Shown: one piece after another, positions 8,483-15,304 of the stretch
How positions within the stretch are numbered: the stretch's first letter is position 1
Layout: the number at the start of each line of letters is the position of its first letter
NCBI GenBank assembly: GCA_004555055.1
Contig: SFJN01000011.1
Coordinates: 1-26,986 of the forward strand
Reading direction: 5' to 3'
DNA: 26,986 nt
From: Bacteroidales bacterium
Lineage (GTDB): Bacteria; Bacteroidota; Bacteroidia; Bacteroidales; Bacteroidaceae
Translations under genes and position numbers: made by a program
The notes under the pieces: model-generated
Told to the model about the DNA's origin: nothing
What the model saw: the letters and a program-made list of their open reading frames with translations, nothing else
Databases searched by the model: none

Positions 8483-8499
8483 AGGGTGTTCTATTATAG
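8483..8499. repeat. Possible solo trace of the MITE end motif
   Basis: AGGGTGTTCTATTATAG closely resembles the MITE terminal repeat AGGGATGTTCTATAAATTAG, with one base missing near each end of the motif. It lies 20 bp upstream of the permease start, the same position that the full elements hold relative to surE and the TrkH gene. It also forms the right arm and loop of a small hairpin, CTATAA (8478-8483) with TTATAG (8494-8499). It could be an excision scar, an independent regulatory site, or chance. Confidence 0.35.
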
Positions 8500-8506
8500 G
8501 GGGGCG

Positions 8507-9655
8507 TCACTGCAGCGGTCTGAAGTAGCGCAGGGTGTCAGCCGGTGTGGCATAGCGCAGCGCCATGAGTTCCGCAAGTAGGGCGGAGGGAGCAAAGGGC
8601 ACCTCGTCGTAGTAAGGGGTTTCCACCGTGTTGCAGAGCCAAATCTGCTGTGTTTGGAACGCCCTAAAGCGGCGGTAGCGGGGGTCGGAGGCTTCGAGCG
8701 AGGCGTAGGTGAGGGGTGTAGCGGACCGGATAATCCAAATGTCGGCATCGTGTGCAGTGGTGAAAACCGTCTCGAACGACAGCGGAACACCGCCCGTCTG
8801 CGGGATGTCGGCAAAGGGATACGCGAATCCTGCATCTTCAAACATCCGTGCCATATAGCTGTCTCCGCCCGGAACGTACCATGCGTCGCCGGTGGGACAG
8901 TCCGTAAGCATCTGTGGCCGTCTGCCGTTGCGTTGCGGTTTCCGGCTGCAGTGCGCGCGGTATTCCTTCTCTTCAAGGGCAAACAGGCTGTCGGCTTCCG
9001 CAGCGCGACCGTAGAGCCTGCCGTAGAAGCGCATCCATTCTGCGCGCCCGAGGGGAGTGGTCTCCATGTAGTCGGCACATTCCACAATGGGTATGCCCAG
9101 TTGTTCCAGAGCTCCATAGCCTGCATTGTGGAAGGGCGAGAGCAACAGTGCCGAAGGGTGTAGCAGTGCCAGGGTTTCGAGGTTGGGAGCCATACCCTGT
9201 CCGCAGTCCTGCAGGCGGCCATCGGCAAGGGCAGCCTTGAGCATTGCACTGGTGGCATATCCGGCATCGGTAAGTCCGGCAAAACATTCACCGGCCTTCA
9301 GGCGGAAAGCCAGATGCACGTGTGCGGAAATCCCGCTGACGGCACGCTGCAGCGGCACTTTTATCCGGGTGCCGGAAACGCTGTCCGGTGCCGCTCCCGG
9401 GTGTTGCTCCAGCACGTAGCGGTGAAGCTCCTCGCCCGGTTTCCAGGGATTGAGCACCACGGCCACGCTGTAGCCCTCCCTGTCGGTGAGGCGCAGCCAT
9501 TCGGCGTACTGCAAATTTCCACCCTTATCGGCAGACCTGTTTCCGGTGCTGCACGACGCCATGAGGAACAAAACCATGAGGCACGAGGCCACGAGAGAGG
9601 CAACGGCAGCATACCGGCAGAGCAAGCTGCGGACAGGGGTGGACAGAGGGGGCAT
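8507..9655 (-). CDS. ABC transporter substrate-binding lipoprotein (iron/cobalamin class)
   Basis: A 382-residue exported binding protein of the FepB/BtuF type. I chose ATG 9655: it gives a signal sequence ending in LFLMASC with lipid-anchor Cys35, whereas an upstream ATG at 9808 would add 51 residues and overlap ansA. The body follows the class III periplasmic-binding fold: an N-terminal lobe with the YAEWLRLTDREGYSVAVVLNPW region, then GMAPNLETLALLHPSALLLSPF (the usual 'E-x-ixalkPDLVi' motif), IPIVECADYMETTPLGRAEWMRF, a long linking helix, and a C-terminal lobe. It starts 47 bp after ansA and is 44 bp before the permease it presumably serves. Confidence 0.88.
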   Translation of the reverse strand: MPPLSTPVRSLLCRYAAVASLVASCLMVLFLMASCSTGNRSADKGGNLQYAEWLRLTDREGYSVAVVLNPWKPGEELHRYVLEQHPGAAPDSVSGTRIKVPLQRAVSGISAHVHLAFRLKAGECFAGLTDAGYATSAMLKAALADGRLQDCGQGMAPNLETLALLHPSALLLSPFHNAGYGALEQLGIPIVECADYMETTPLGRAEWMRFYGRLYGRAAEADSLFALEEKEYRAHCSRKPQRNGRRPQMLTDCPTGDAWYVPGGDSYMARMFEDAGFAYPFADIPQTGGVPLSFETVFTTAHDADIWIIRSATPLTYASLEASDPRYRRFRAFQTQQIWLCNTVETPYYDEVPFAPSALLAELMALRYATPADTLRYFRPLQ

Positions 9656-9702
9656 GGGCTGTAGGGGTTTGGTAGATTTCGTCTGCTGGAGGCCTTTGGC
9701 GG

Positions 9703-10791
9703 TCAGCGGACGTTGATTTCTCCGGCAATGGAGACCGACATCAGTTGCCGGACTTCTTCGGTGGAACATCCGTTGCCAAGGAGGAACATCAGCTTGGTTA
9801 CCACGCATTCCAGCGTGGCGTCGTAGCCGTTGATGACCCCCTCCTGCAGGAGTTGCAGCGAAGTGCCGTAGCGTCCCATTTCGACGGTGCCGAATTCACA
9901 CTGCGAGGTGTTGACGACGATGACACCCTTGGCCTTGAGTTCGCCGAGGATGTCGATGAGCCATTGCTTGCGTGGGGCATTTCCGCTTCCGAAGGTCTGG
10001 AGCACGAGCGCCCTGAGTCCGTCGGCGCGTGCCACGCTGCGCACCACCTCCTCGCTGATACCCGGGAAAAGGGTGAGGATGGCAATGTGGTTGTCGTAGT
10101 TGTAGTGCACGTTCAGTCCCTCCTTGCGCATTCCGCCGTTGCAGCGACGCAGGATGTTGTAACAGGCAATGTCGTTGCGGCGTTCGGGATAAAGGATTTC
10201 GCGGGTGTTGTAGTCAATGTGTATGCCAGCCACCGCAAGGGGTGCGAAGTTGTAGGAGCGGAAAGCGCTGAAACCCTCGGAATTGATTTTCGTCGTACGG
10301 TTTCCGCGCATAAGTTCGTTTTCGAAGAAGATGCAGACTTCCGGCACCATAGCCGTGCCGTCGGGATGCCGTGCGGCGGCAATCTCGATGCTGGTCAAGA
10401 GGTTCTCCTTGCCGTCGGTGCGTAACTGTCCGATGGGGAGCTGGCTTCCGGTGATGATTACCGGTTTCGACAGTCCTTCGAGGATAAAGCTCAGGAAGGA
10501 TGCCGTGTAGGCCATCGTGTCCGTGCCGTGGAGGAGGACGAAGCCATCGTAGTGGTCGTAATTCTCCTCAATGGTCCTGGCCATAAGTATCCAATCTTCC
10601 GGCGTCATTTCTGACGAGTCAATTGGCTTGCCCAGCGTAACGGCATCGATGCGGAAATGAAACTGGTCGAGCTCGGGGACGCTGTCGCACAGGTGTTCCC
10701 AGTCGAAAGCCTCGAGAGCATGGGTTTCATGATTTTCGACCATTCCTATCGTCCCGCCTGTGTAAAGGATGAGGATGGAAGGTGCATTCAT
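9703..10791 (-). CDS. ansA: Type I L-asparaginase
   Basis: A 362-residue cytoplasmic-type asparaginase converting L-asparagine to aspartate and ammonia. Both family signatures are complete: YTGGTIGM (residues 10-17) with nucleophile Thr14, and LLHGTDTMAYTASFLSF starting near residue 86, with the Thr91/Asp90 pair and the downstream Lys expected in TGSQLPIGQLRTDGKENL. No signal peptide is seen, supporting the cytoplasmic type I rather than periplasmic type II enzyme. It is the first gene of the minus-strand set ansA, binding protein, permease and is divergent from hflX; a candidate promoter lies about 90 bp upstream. Its link to the transporter genes is only positional. Confidence 0.95.
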   Translation of the reverse strand: MNAPSILILYTGGTIGMVENHETHALEAFDWEHLCDSVPELDQFHFRIDAVTLGKPIDSSEMTPEDWILMARTIEENYDHYDGFVLLHGTDTMAYTASFLSFILEGLSKPVIITGSQLPIGQLRTDGKENLLTSIEIAAARHPDGTAMVPEVCIFFENELMRGNRTTKINSEGFSAFRSYNFAPLAVAGIHIDYNTREILYPERRNDIACYNILRRCNGGMRKEGLNVHYNYDNHIAILTLFPGISEEVVRSVARADGLRALVLQTFGSGNAPRKQWLIDILGELKAKGVIVVNTSQCEFGTVEMGRYGTSLQLLQEGVINGYDATLECVVTKLMFLLGNGCSTEEVRQLMSVSIAGEINVR

Positions 10792-10879
10792 GGCACAAAG
10801 TGTGTGAAATACTGTTGGTTAGTGTAGTAGTGAGTGGTGAGTAAGGCGAAAGGCCGACGATATGGTCTGCCATTCTGCG

Positions 10880-10887
10880 CAAAAATA
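10880..10887 (-). promoter_or_regulatory. Candidate -7 element for ansA
   Basis: On the minus strand these bases read TATTTTTG, an exact match to the Bacteroidetes -7 consensus TAnnTTTG. The matching -33 region is poor (a TTAC where TTTG is expected about 19-20 nt upstream). The leader to the ansA ATG at 10791 would be about 80 nt. Supported by consensus and position only. Confidence 0.4.
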
Positions 10888-10942
10888 CACCTTTTTTCCC
10901 GATTTGTAACGATAAAAATACCACAAATCAAATTTCTCATCG

Positions 10943-10950
10943 TAATTTTG
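10943..10950 (+). promoter_or_regulatory. Candidate -7 element for hflX
   Basis: TAATTTTG matches the Bacteroidetes -7 consensus TAnnTTTG exactly and lies 61 nt before the chosen hflX start. No TTTG is found at the usual 19-21 nt spacing upstream. The transcribed leader would contain a possible small stem, TGTCTG (10959 region) with CAGACA (10993 region). Moderate support only. Confidence 0.4.
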
Positions 10951-11011
10951 CACCATAAATGTCTGTTCCGCTCTCATTATGGAGCATCGTTACAGACAAT
11001 GTAAACACCTT

Positions 11012-12418
11012 ATGAAAGAATTCATCACCACCGCCGTAAAGGCCGAAACCTGCGTGCTCGTTGCCCTTATTACCCGTCAGCAGAACGAGCGCAAGACGAA
11101 CGAATACCTCGACGAGCTGGCGTTCCTTGCCGAGACTGCCGGAGCCGTCACCGTGCGCCGCTTCACCCAGCGCGCCGACGGGCCGTCGGCAGCCACCTAT
11201 CTCGGTACGGGAAAACTGCAGGAAATCAGAGCGTACATCGAGGAGTGCGACCGTGCTGTCGATGAATATGACGAAGCCCTCGACGAGTTGGGCATCCGCA
11301 GCCTCGACCCCAGGCTCCGCCCGGAGTTCGGCCTCGACCCCGAACCCCCACAGCCCGTGGGAATGGTCATCTTCGACGACGAACTTTCCGCCAAGCAGTT
11401 GAGGAACATCGAGAAGGAGCTGAAAGTGAAGATCCTCGACCGTACTTCCCTCATCCTCGACATCTTTGCCATGCGGGCGCAGACCGCCAACGCCAAGACG
11501 CAGGTGGAGCTGGCTCAGTACCGCTATATGCTCCCCCGGCTGCAACGCCTTTGGACGCACCTTGAGCGTCAGGGCGGTGGCTCCGGAGGTGCCGGAGGAG
11601 GCAAAGGCGGAAGTGTGGGCCTGAGAGGTCCGGGCGAGACACAGCTCGAAATGGACCGCCGCATCATCCTCAACCGCATGTCGCTCCTCAAACAGCGCCT
11701 TGCCGACATCGAACGGCAGAAAACCACGCAGCGGCAGAACCGCGGCAGGATGATCCGTGTGGCGCTCGTAGGATATACCAACGTCGGGAAGTCCACACTC
11801 ATCAACCTCCTTGCCAAGAGCGATGTCTTTGCCGAAAACAAGCTCTTCGCCACCCTCGACACCACCGTCCGCAAGGTCATCGTCCACAACCTACCCTTCC
11901 TCCTTGCCGACACCGTGGGTTTCATCCGCAAACTTCCCACCGACCTCATCGAATCGTTCAAGAGCACCCTCGACGAAACCCGCGAGGCCGACCTGCTGGT
12001 ACATGTCGTCGACGTCAGCCATCCCGACTTCGAGGAGCAGATAGAGGTGGTGAACCGTACGCTCTGCGACCTCGGATGTGCCGACCATCCGCAGCTTCTC
12101 GTCTTCAACAAGATGGACGCCTATACCTTCACGCCCAAGGCCGAGGACGACCTTACGCCTGCCGGACGCGAAAACACCCCGCTCGACGAACTGATGCAGA
12201 CCTGGATGGCGCACGCTGCCGGAACTCCCGAGCGGCACAATCCTACGGCAGGAAACATCCTCGACGTCATCTTCATCTCCGCACGCGAACGGACGAACAT
12301 CGAATCGCTCCGCGACCTCCTCTATCGTCGCGTACGCGAGCTCCACGTCCAGAAATATCCTTTCAACGACTTCCTCTTCGACGATTACCGGAATCCGGAG
12401 GAGGAGGGCGAAAGCTGA
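11012..12418 (+). CDS. hflX: Ribosome-associated GTPase HflX
   Basis: HflX (468 residues) is an Obg-class GTPase that binds the 50S subunit and splits stalled ribosomes. I chose ATG 11012 (MKEFITTAVKAETC) since the N-terminus then aligns with the family; ATG 10979 would add 11 unusual residues. In order: the HflX N-terminal domain (to about 150) including FDDELSAKQLRNIEKEL; the helical SQYRLPRL-like AQYRYMLPRLQRLW; a Gly-rich linker; GPGETQLEMDRR; and the G domain with G1 GYTNVGKST (about 254-262), G3 DTVGFI and G4 FNKMD. Two stretches lengthen it: an acidic/Pro-rich insertion at about 79-116 and a loop after NKMD (about 371-412). A strong terminator follows. Confidence 0.95.
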   Translation: MKEFITTAVKAETCVLVALITRQQNERKTNEYLDELAFLAETAGAVTVRRFTQRADGPSAATYLGTGKLQEIRAYIEECDRAVDEYDEALDELGIRSLDPRLRPEFGLDPEPPQPVGMVIFDDELSAKQLRNIEKELKVKILDRTSLILDIFAMRAQTANAKTQVELAQYRYMLPRLQRLWTHLERQGGGSGGAGGGKGGSVGLRGPGETQLEMDRRIILNRMSLLKQRLADIERQKTTQRQNRGRMIRVALVGYTNVGKSTLINLLAKSDVFAENKLFATLDTTVRKVIVHNLPFLLADTVGFIRKLPTDLIESFKSTLDETREADLLVHVVDVSHPDFEEQIEVVNRTLCDLGCADHPQLLVFNKMDAYTFTPKAEDDLTPAGRENTPLDELMQTWMAHAAGTPERHNPTAGNILDVIFISARERTNIESLRDLLYRRVRELHVQKYPFNDFLFDDYRNPEEEGES

Positions 12419-12455
12419 CACCCCCCACAACATCAGCATATCAGATGATGGCCAT

Positions 12456-12497
12456 ACGCCGTACTTCCCTACCCCACACGGAAGTACGGCGTTTTTT
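12456..12497 (+). terminator. Rho-independent terminator after hflX
   Basis: A perfect 12-bp stem, CGCCGTACTTCC (12457-12468) pairing with GGAAGTACGGCG (12480-12491), encloses an 11-nt loop and is followed by TTTTTT (12492-12497). The A at 12456 can pair with the first T. It ends 39 bp after the hflX stop codon and isolates hflX from the ars promoter downstream. Confidence 0.9.
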
Positions 12498-12601
12498 CGG
12501 TCTGCGCCGCCGGACAGCCCGTAGCAGTTGGAGGAAAAGATACCCATGGTGGTCGTCTTTTCCCCCATTGGGGGATGAAATCCAAGTTTTTTGAAGAAAT
12601 A

Positions 12602-12633
12602 TTTGTAAGCAATCGTCTTTGTTCGTATTTTTG
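12602..12633 (+). promoter_or_regulatory. Promoter of the ars operon
   Basis: TTTG (12602-12605), a 20-nt spacer and TATTTTTG (12626-12633) match the Bacteroidetes promoter exactly at both boxes with the preferred spacing. The arsR start codon is 26 nt further on. TTTGTT (12618-12623) and AACAAA (12639-12644) form an inverted repeat straddling the -7 box and could be part of the ArsR operator, though the arms are short and A/T-rich. This is the best-supported protein-gene promoter in the window. Confidence 0.72.
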
Positions 12634-12659
12634 CAAACAACAAACAATAAGCATAGTTT

Positions 12660-13061
12660 ATGACCAGCAGAAAGTATTGTATCAAAACCGAAACCTTGGC
12701 ACAGTTGGCAAAGGCTCTCGGACACCCTGCCCGCATCTCCATCATGCGTTTTCTGGCAAAGCGCGACACCTGCTATTTCGGTGCCATCCACGAAGAACTT
12801 CCCATTACCAAAGCCACTGTCAGCCAGCATCTTTCCGCGCTGAAGGAGGCGGGGCTGATACAGGGGGAGATAGAAACTCCAAAGGTGAAGTACTGCATCA
12901 ACCGCGAAAACTGGGAGTATGCACGCCAACTGTTCCAGGAGTTCTTCGACGCCACACTTTGTGAAAAAGAGAGTTGTTGCAACCGACGACAAACCGAGTG
13001 TCATCAAGTTTACTTGAATGACCGAGGTGCGAAGGAGGAAGGCGAAGCCAAGGAGAAATAG
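12660..13061 (+). CDS. arsR: ArsR family transcriptional repressor
   Basis: A 133-residue winged-helix repressor of the ArsR/SmtB family, expected to release its operator when As(III) or an organoarsenical binds cysteine thiolates. The helix-turn-helix spans about residues 12-90: LAQLAKALGHPARISIMRFL, then the recognition region LPITKATVSQHLSALKEAGLI and the wing GEIETPKVKYCI. Cysteines available for metal binding are Cys38 in RDTCYF, Cys83 in the wing and a C-terminal cluster LCEKESCC. A charged tail (NRRQTECHQ to the end) extends beyond the cluster. It is the first gene of the ars operon and follows a clear promoter, which implies autoregulation. Confidence 0.92.
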   Translation: MTSRKYCIKTETLAQLAKALGHPARISIMRFLAKRDTCYFGAIHEELPITKATVSQHLSALKEAGLIQGEIETPKVKYCINRENWEYARQLFQEFFDATLCEKESCCNRRQTECHQVYLNDRGAKEEGEAKEK

Positions 13062-13067
13062 GTTTTA

Positions 13068-13262
13068 ATGCGTAATCTTACGAACGTTTCATTAAGCGAG
13101 AGCAGAGGCAGAGTTTACTCTGACTATGCCGAACGCCGGAAACGAAGGTTGCAAACCAACGTTTCATTAAGCGAGAGCAGAGGCAGAGTTTACTCTGACT
13201 ATGCCGAGCGTCAGAAACGAAGGAGACTATACAAAAATATACAAAATCATAATCCATCATGA
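13068..13262 (+). CDS. Possible small Arg-rich ORF created by the tandem repeat
   Basis: A 64-codon frame starting 6 nt after the arsR stop and ending in an ATGA overlap with the arsE start. Because the repeat period is 75 bp, it encodes the same peptide twice (NVSLSESRGRVYSDYAER, then RKRR or QKRR). The three base differences between the copies give two synonymous changes and one Arg-to-Gln change. The fit to the operon is striking, but the opposite strand is also open here and related repeats elsewhere (19701, 21300) are non-coding. More likely an open frame within a DNA repeat than a gene; listed so that it is not lost. Confidence 0.25.
   Translation: MRNLTNVSLSESRGRVYSDYAERRKRRLQTNVSLSESRGRVYSDYAERQKRRRLYKNIQNHNPS
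13083..13223 (+). repeat. Tandem pair of AACGTTT-AAACGAAGG repeats
   Basis: Two 66-bp units, 13083-13148 and 13158-13223, repeat with a 75-bp period and differ at three positions, all transitions. Each unit starts AACGTTTC and ends GAAACGAAGG, so CGTTTC and GAAACG form outer inverted arms. An inner palindrome CAGAGTTTACTCTG sits in the middle. Transcribed, each unit could fold into a hairpin between arsR and arsE. Units with the same ends flank the RsmF-like gene (19701-19769 and 21243-21300), so this is a dispersed family. Two copies with no unique spacers do not make a CRISPR array. Confidence 0.85.
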
Positions 13263-13492
13263 AAGACATCAAAGTACTTATGAGCGGCTGCAAATGCAGT
13301 CAGAAATTCTACGACCTCGTTGTAAAGACCGTCAATGGCCATGGCATAGATGCCAAGGTAGAAAGGGTGGATGACATCGTGGAGGTGATGCAGTACAACA
13401 CCATGACCCTTCCGGCACTCGTGGTTGACGGTGTGCTTGTAGCCCGTGGCCAGAAGGACGAAGCCGAACTGCTTGCAATACTTACTAAGTGA
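13259..13492 (+). CDS. arsE: ArsE-like small thioredoxin-fold protein
   Basis: A 77-residue cytoplasmic protein of the redox-active disulfide/glutaredoxin-like group (Thioredoxin_3, TM0996/MTH895 type). The N-terminal strand IKVLMSGCKCSQK carries a CxC (Cys11, Cys13) in place of the usual CxxC. The cis-Pro region TLPALVVDGVLVARGQK follows, then the last helix. In Bacteroides-type ars operons this protein precedes ArsF and ArsG, the exact order seen here (arsF begins 28 bp after its stop). It probably supplies electrons or handles thiols for arsenical reduction or transfer; this is inferred from family and context. Confidence 0.82.
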   Translation: MKDIKVLMSGCKCSQKFYDLVVKTVNGHGIDAKVERVDDIVEVMQYNTMTLPALVVDGVLVARGQKDEAELLAILTK

Positions 13493-13520
13493 CAGCACCC
13501 TTAACCTTCCGATTCTTGAT

Positions 13521-14012
13521 ATGAAACGTGCCATCTTCATTCCCCTGCTGTTCCTTGTTTTGGGAACACCCTGTGCAGCACAGACCTGTACGAGCAATTG
13601 TCGCACCTGCCAGTCGTCTGCCTGCGTGAAACAGTCTGCCGCGTCATCGAAGGTAAAGCCTGCCGACAGGAAGTCTGCCACAAGCGTAGAAGTCCTCTAT
13701 TTCCATGGTAAGCAGCGTTGCAAGACCTGCAATGCCATAGAGTCCGAAACGCGGGCTGTGGTACACGACGAGTTGGCATCCGAGGTGAAGGCCGGCAAGG
13801 TGCGCTTCCGTGTGGTGGACATCACCACTCCCGAAGGCAAGGTGCTTGCAGCCAAATACAAGGTATCGTGGTCTTCGCTTTTCGTTGTCCAGCATAAGGG
13901 CGGCAAGGAAAAGGTGAACAACCTTACACAGTTTGCCTTTGCCAATGCCTCAAACAATGCCAAAGGTTTCCGTGCTGCACTGAAAAGCAAGGTGCAGAAA
14001 CTCCTGAAATGA
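13521..14012 (+). CDS. arsF: ArsF-family exported thioredoxin-like protein
   Basis: A 163-residue protein. I chose ATG 13521, which gives a clear signal peptide (residues 1-20, ending PCAAQ); the open frame from 13446 overlaps arsE. The mature N-terminus is Cys-rich (Cys23, Cys27, Cys30, Cys35). A thioredoxin-like domain follows with FHGKQRCKTCNAIE, in which Cys67 and Cys70 form CxxC, and a later TPEGKVLAAKYKVSWSSLFVV segment. Database naming for this family is 'nitrophenyl compound nitroreductase subunit ArsF', reflecting a role proposed with ArsE and ArsG in the handling of aromatic arsenicals. It acts in the periplasm. A short Lys-rich end (SKVQKLLK) closes it. Confidence 0.85.
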   Translation: MKRAIFIPLLFLVLGTPCAAQTCTSNCRTCQSSACVKQSAASSKVKPADRKSATSVEVLYFHGKQRCKTCNAIESETRAVVHDELASEVKAGKVRFRVVDITTPEGKVLAAKYKVSWSSLFVVQHKGGKEKVNNLTQFAFANASNNAKGFRAALKSKVQKLLK

Positions 14013-14051
14013 TGCAGGACTTTACCCTCTTTTATGCAGATATAGAATCGT

Positions 14052-14777
14052 ATGGAGTATCTTCAACAGTTGCTCGATAGCAGCGAAATTCCGGTGTTCA
14101 CGGCATTCGTCCTGGGCCTCCTTACCGCCATCAGCCCTTGTCCGCTGGCAACGAACCTCACCGCCGTGGGCTTCATCTCCCGTTCATTTCGCGCCTCGCA
14201 CGAAGACCGCTACAAGGTGTTCCGCAACGGTCTGCTCTACAGTATTGGGCGCTGTGTGGCCTATACCCTGCTGGGAGCTGCACTCATATATATAATCCGC
14301 AAGGGGGCCGATACCTTCGGACTGCAAAACGCCGTGAGCGTGCTGGGTGAGTATGTGCTCGGACCGGTGCTTATTTTCATGGGAGCGTTGATGCTGGCTT
14401 TCGAGTTTGCCAATCTTGGCGGAAAATTCGGCTTTTCGGGCGGTGCCTGGGCAGAGCGCCTGAATGGTGCGGGCGGTGCCTTTGTCCTCGGAGTGCTGTT
14501 TGCCATGGCTTTCTGCCCTACCAGCGGTCTCTTTTTCTTCGGAATGCTCATTCCCTTGTCAGCCACCTCGGCCGAAGGTTATCTGCTACCCTTTGTCTAT
14601 GGTGTAGCCACTTCGCTTCCCGTAGTCCTTCTGGCGTGGGTGCTGGCATTCAGTGTGCGCTCGTTGGGCAGGCTCGTGGGCGGTATAAATGCATTCCAAT
14701 GCTGGTTTAACCGTGCCGTGGCCGTGCTGTTCATTGCCGTCGGACTGTATTATTGCTATATCATGTTTATCAGATAA
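14052..14777 (+). CDS. arsG: ArsG-family permease (CcdA/DsbD-like)
   Basis: A 241-residue inner-membrane protein with about six hydrophobic segments, related to the CcdA/DsbD electron-carrier superfamily. The first segment has LLTAISPCPLATNLTAVGF (about 23-41) with a conserved Cys-Pro, and the fourth has FAMAFCPTSGLFFFG (about 150-165); these paired cysteines fit thiol electron transfer across the membrane as well as transport. Families of this type in Bacteroides ars operons are called ArsG, the aromatic aminobenzylarsenical efflux permease. It starts 39 bp after arsF. Known: co-occurrence with ArsE and ArsF. Inferred: substrate in this organism. Confidence 0.87.
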   Translation: MEYLQQLLDSSEIPVFTAFVLGLLTAISPCPLATNLTAVGFISRSFRASHEDRYKVFRNGLLYSIGRCVAYTLLGAALIYIIRKGADTFGLQNAVSVLGEYVLGPVLIFMGALMLAFEFANLGGKFGFSGGAWAERLNGAGGAFVLGVLFAMAFCPTSGLFFFGMLIPLSATSAEGYLLPFVYGVATSLPVVLLAWVLAFSVRSLGRLVGGINAFQCWFNRAVAVLFIAVGLYYCYIMFIR

Positions 14778-14794
14778 GGTATCCGATTATTGCC

Positions 14795-15238
14795 ATGAAA
14801 CAGACCATCCTATATCCCATATTTCTTGTTCTTTTTGCCCTACCCTCCGTTGTCCGTTCACAGACGGTGCCGGAAGAGGATGTACCGGTTTCCATTGCCG
14901 ACAGCATCCATGCCCGTTATGACTATGCTGCCAAGGGCGAGCCCAAACGCTACACTTTTCTGGAGTTCGGAGCCACCTATTGCCTGCCATGCAGACAAAT
15001 GGAGGATGTGATGCAGGAAATCCGTGAAAGATATTCCGAAAAGGTGACGGTGGAGTTCTTCAATGTCTCCCTTGTCGAGAATGCGCCGTGGGCGGAACAT
15101 TTCGAAGTCGACCTCATACCCACGCAGATTGTCCTCGACGAAAAGGGCCGTACGGTGTTCCGTCACACCGGAGTCATTTCTGCCGAATCCCTCATGCAGG
15201 CAATGGTTCTTTGCGGATTGGACGACAAGGAGGAATGA
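14795..15238 (+). CDS. Exported thioredoxin-family protein in the ars operon
   Basis: A 147-residue protein. I chose ATG 14795, which gives a signal peptide (residues 1-22, VVRSQ) and starts 17 bp after arsG; an ATG at 14753 would overlap arsG. The thioredoxin fold has LEFGATYCLPCRQMEDVM with CxxC at Cys63 and Cys66 and the cis-Pro segment DLIPTQIVLDEKGRTVFRHTG. It resembles thioredoxin-like partners of CcdA/DsbD proteins, so it may take electrons from ArsG and pass them to ArsF or to an arsenical in the periplasm. That pairing is inference from position. Confidence 0.87.
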   Translation: MKQTILYPIFLVLFALPSVVRSQTVPEEDVPVSIADSIHARYDYAAKGEPKRYTFLEFGATYCLPCRQMEDVMQEIRERYSEKVTVEFFNVSLVENAPWAEHFEVDLIPTQIVLDEKGRTVFRHTGVISAESLMQAMVLCGLDDKEE

Positions 15239-15251
15239 GGGCACAAACAGC

Positions 15252-15271
15252 ATGGAATCCCGGATTTCCAT
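15252..15271. promoter_or_regulatory. Imperfect palindrome before arsP
   Basis: ATGGAATCCCGGATTTCCAT pairs eight of ten positions across its centre and lies 33 bp before the arsP start, in the 66-bp gap after the thioredoxin gene. It could be a second operator or a small mRNA hairpin. There is no recognisable promoter around it, so the role is open. Confidence 0.3.
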
Positions 15272-15304
15272 ACATAAGATAGCACATTATATACTGTAAA
15301 TTCC

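Noticed and set aside
9656..9808. Longer N-terminus for the substrate-binding lipoprotein
   Set aside because: It would overlap the end of ansA by about 100 bp and push the lipoprotein signal far from the N-terminus.
10937..11887. Minus-strand open frame (316 codons) opposite hflX
   Set aside because: HflX has all G motifs on the plus strand; the reverse frame has no recognisable domain.
13083..13223. CRISPR-like direct repeat
   Set aside because: There are only two copies, the unit is 66 bp with a 9-bp gap, no spacer series is present, and no cas gene is nearby.
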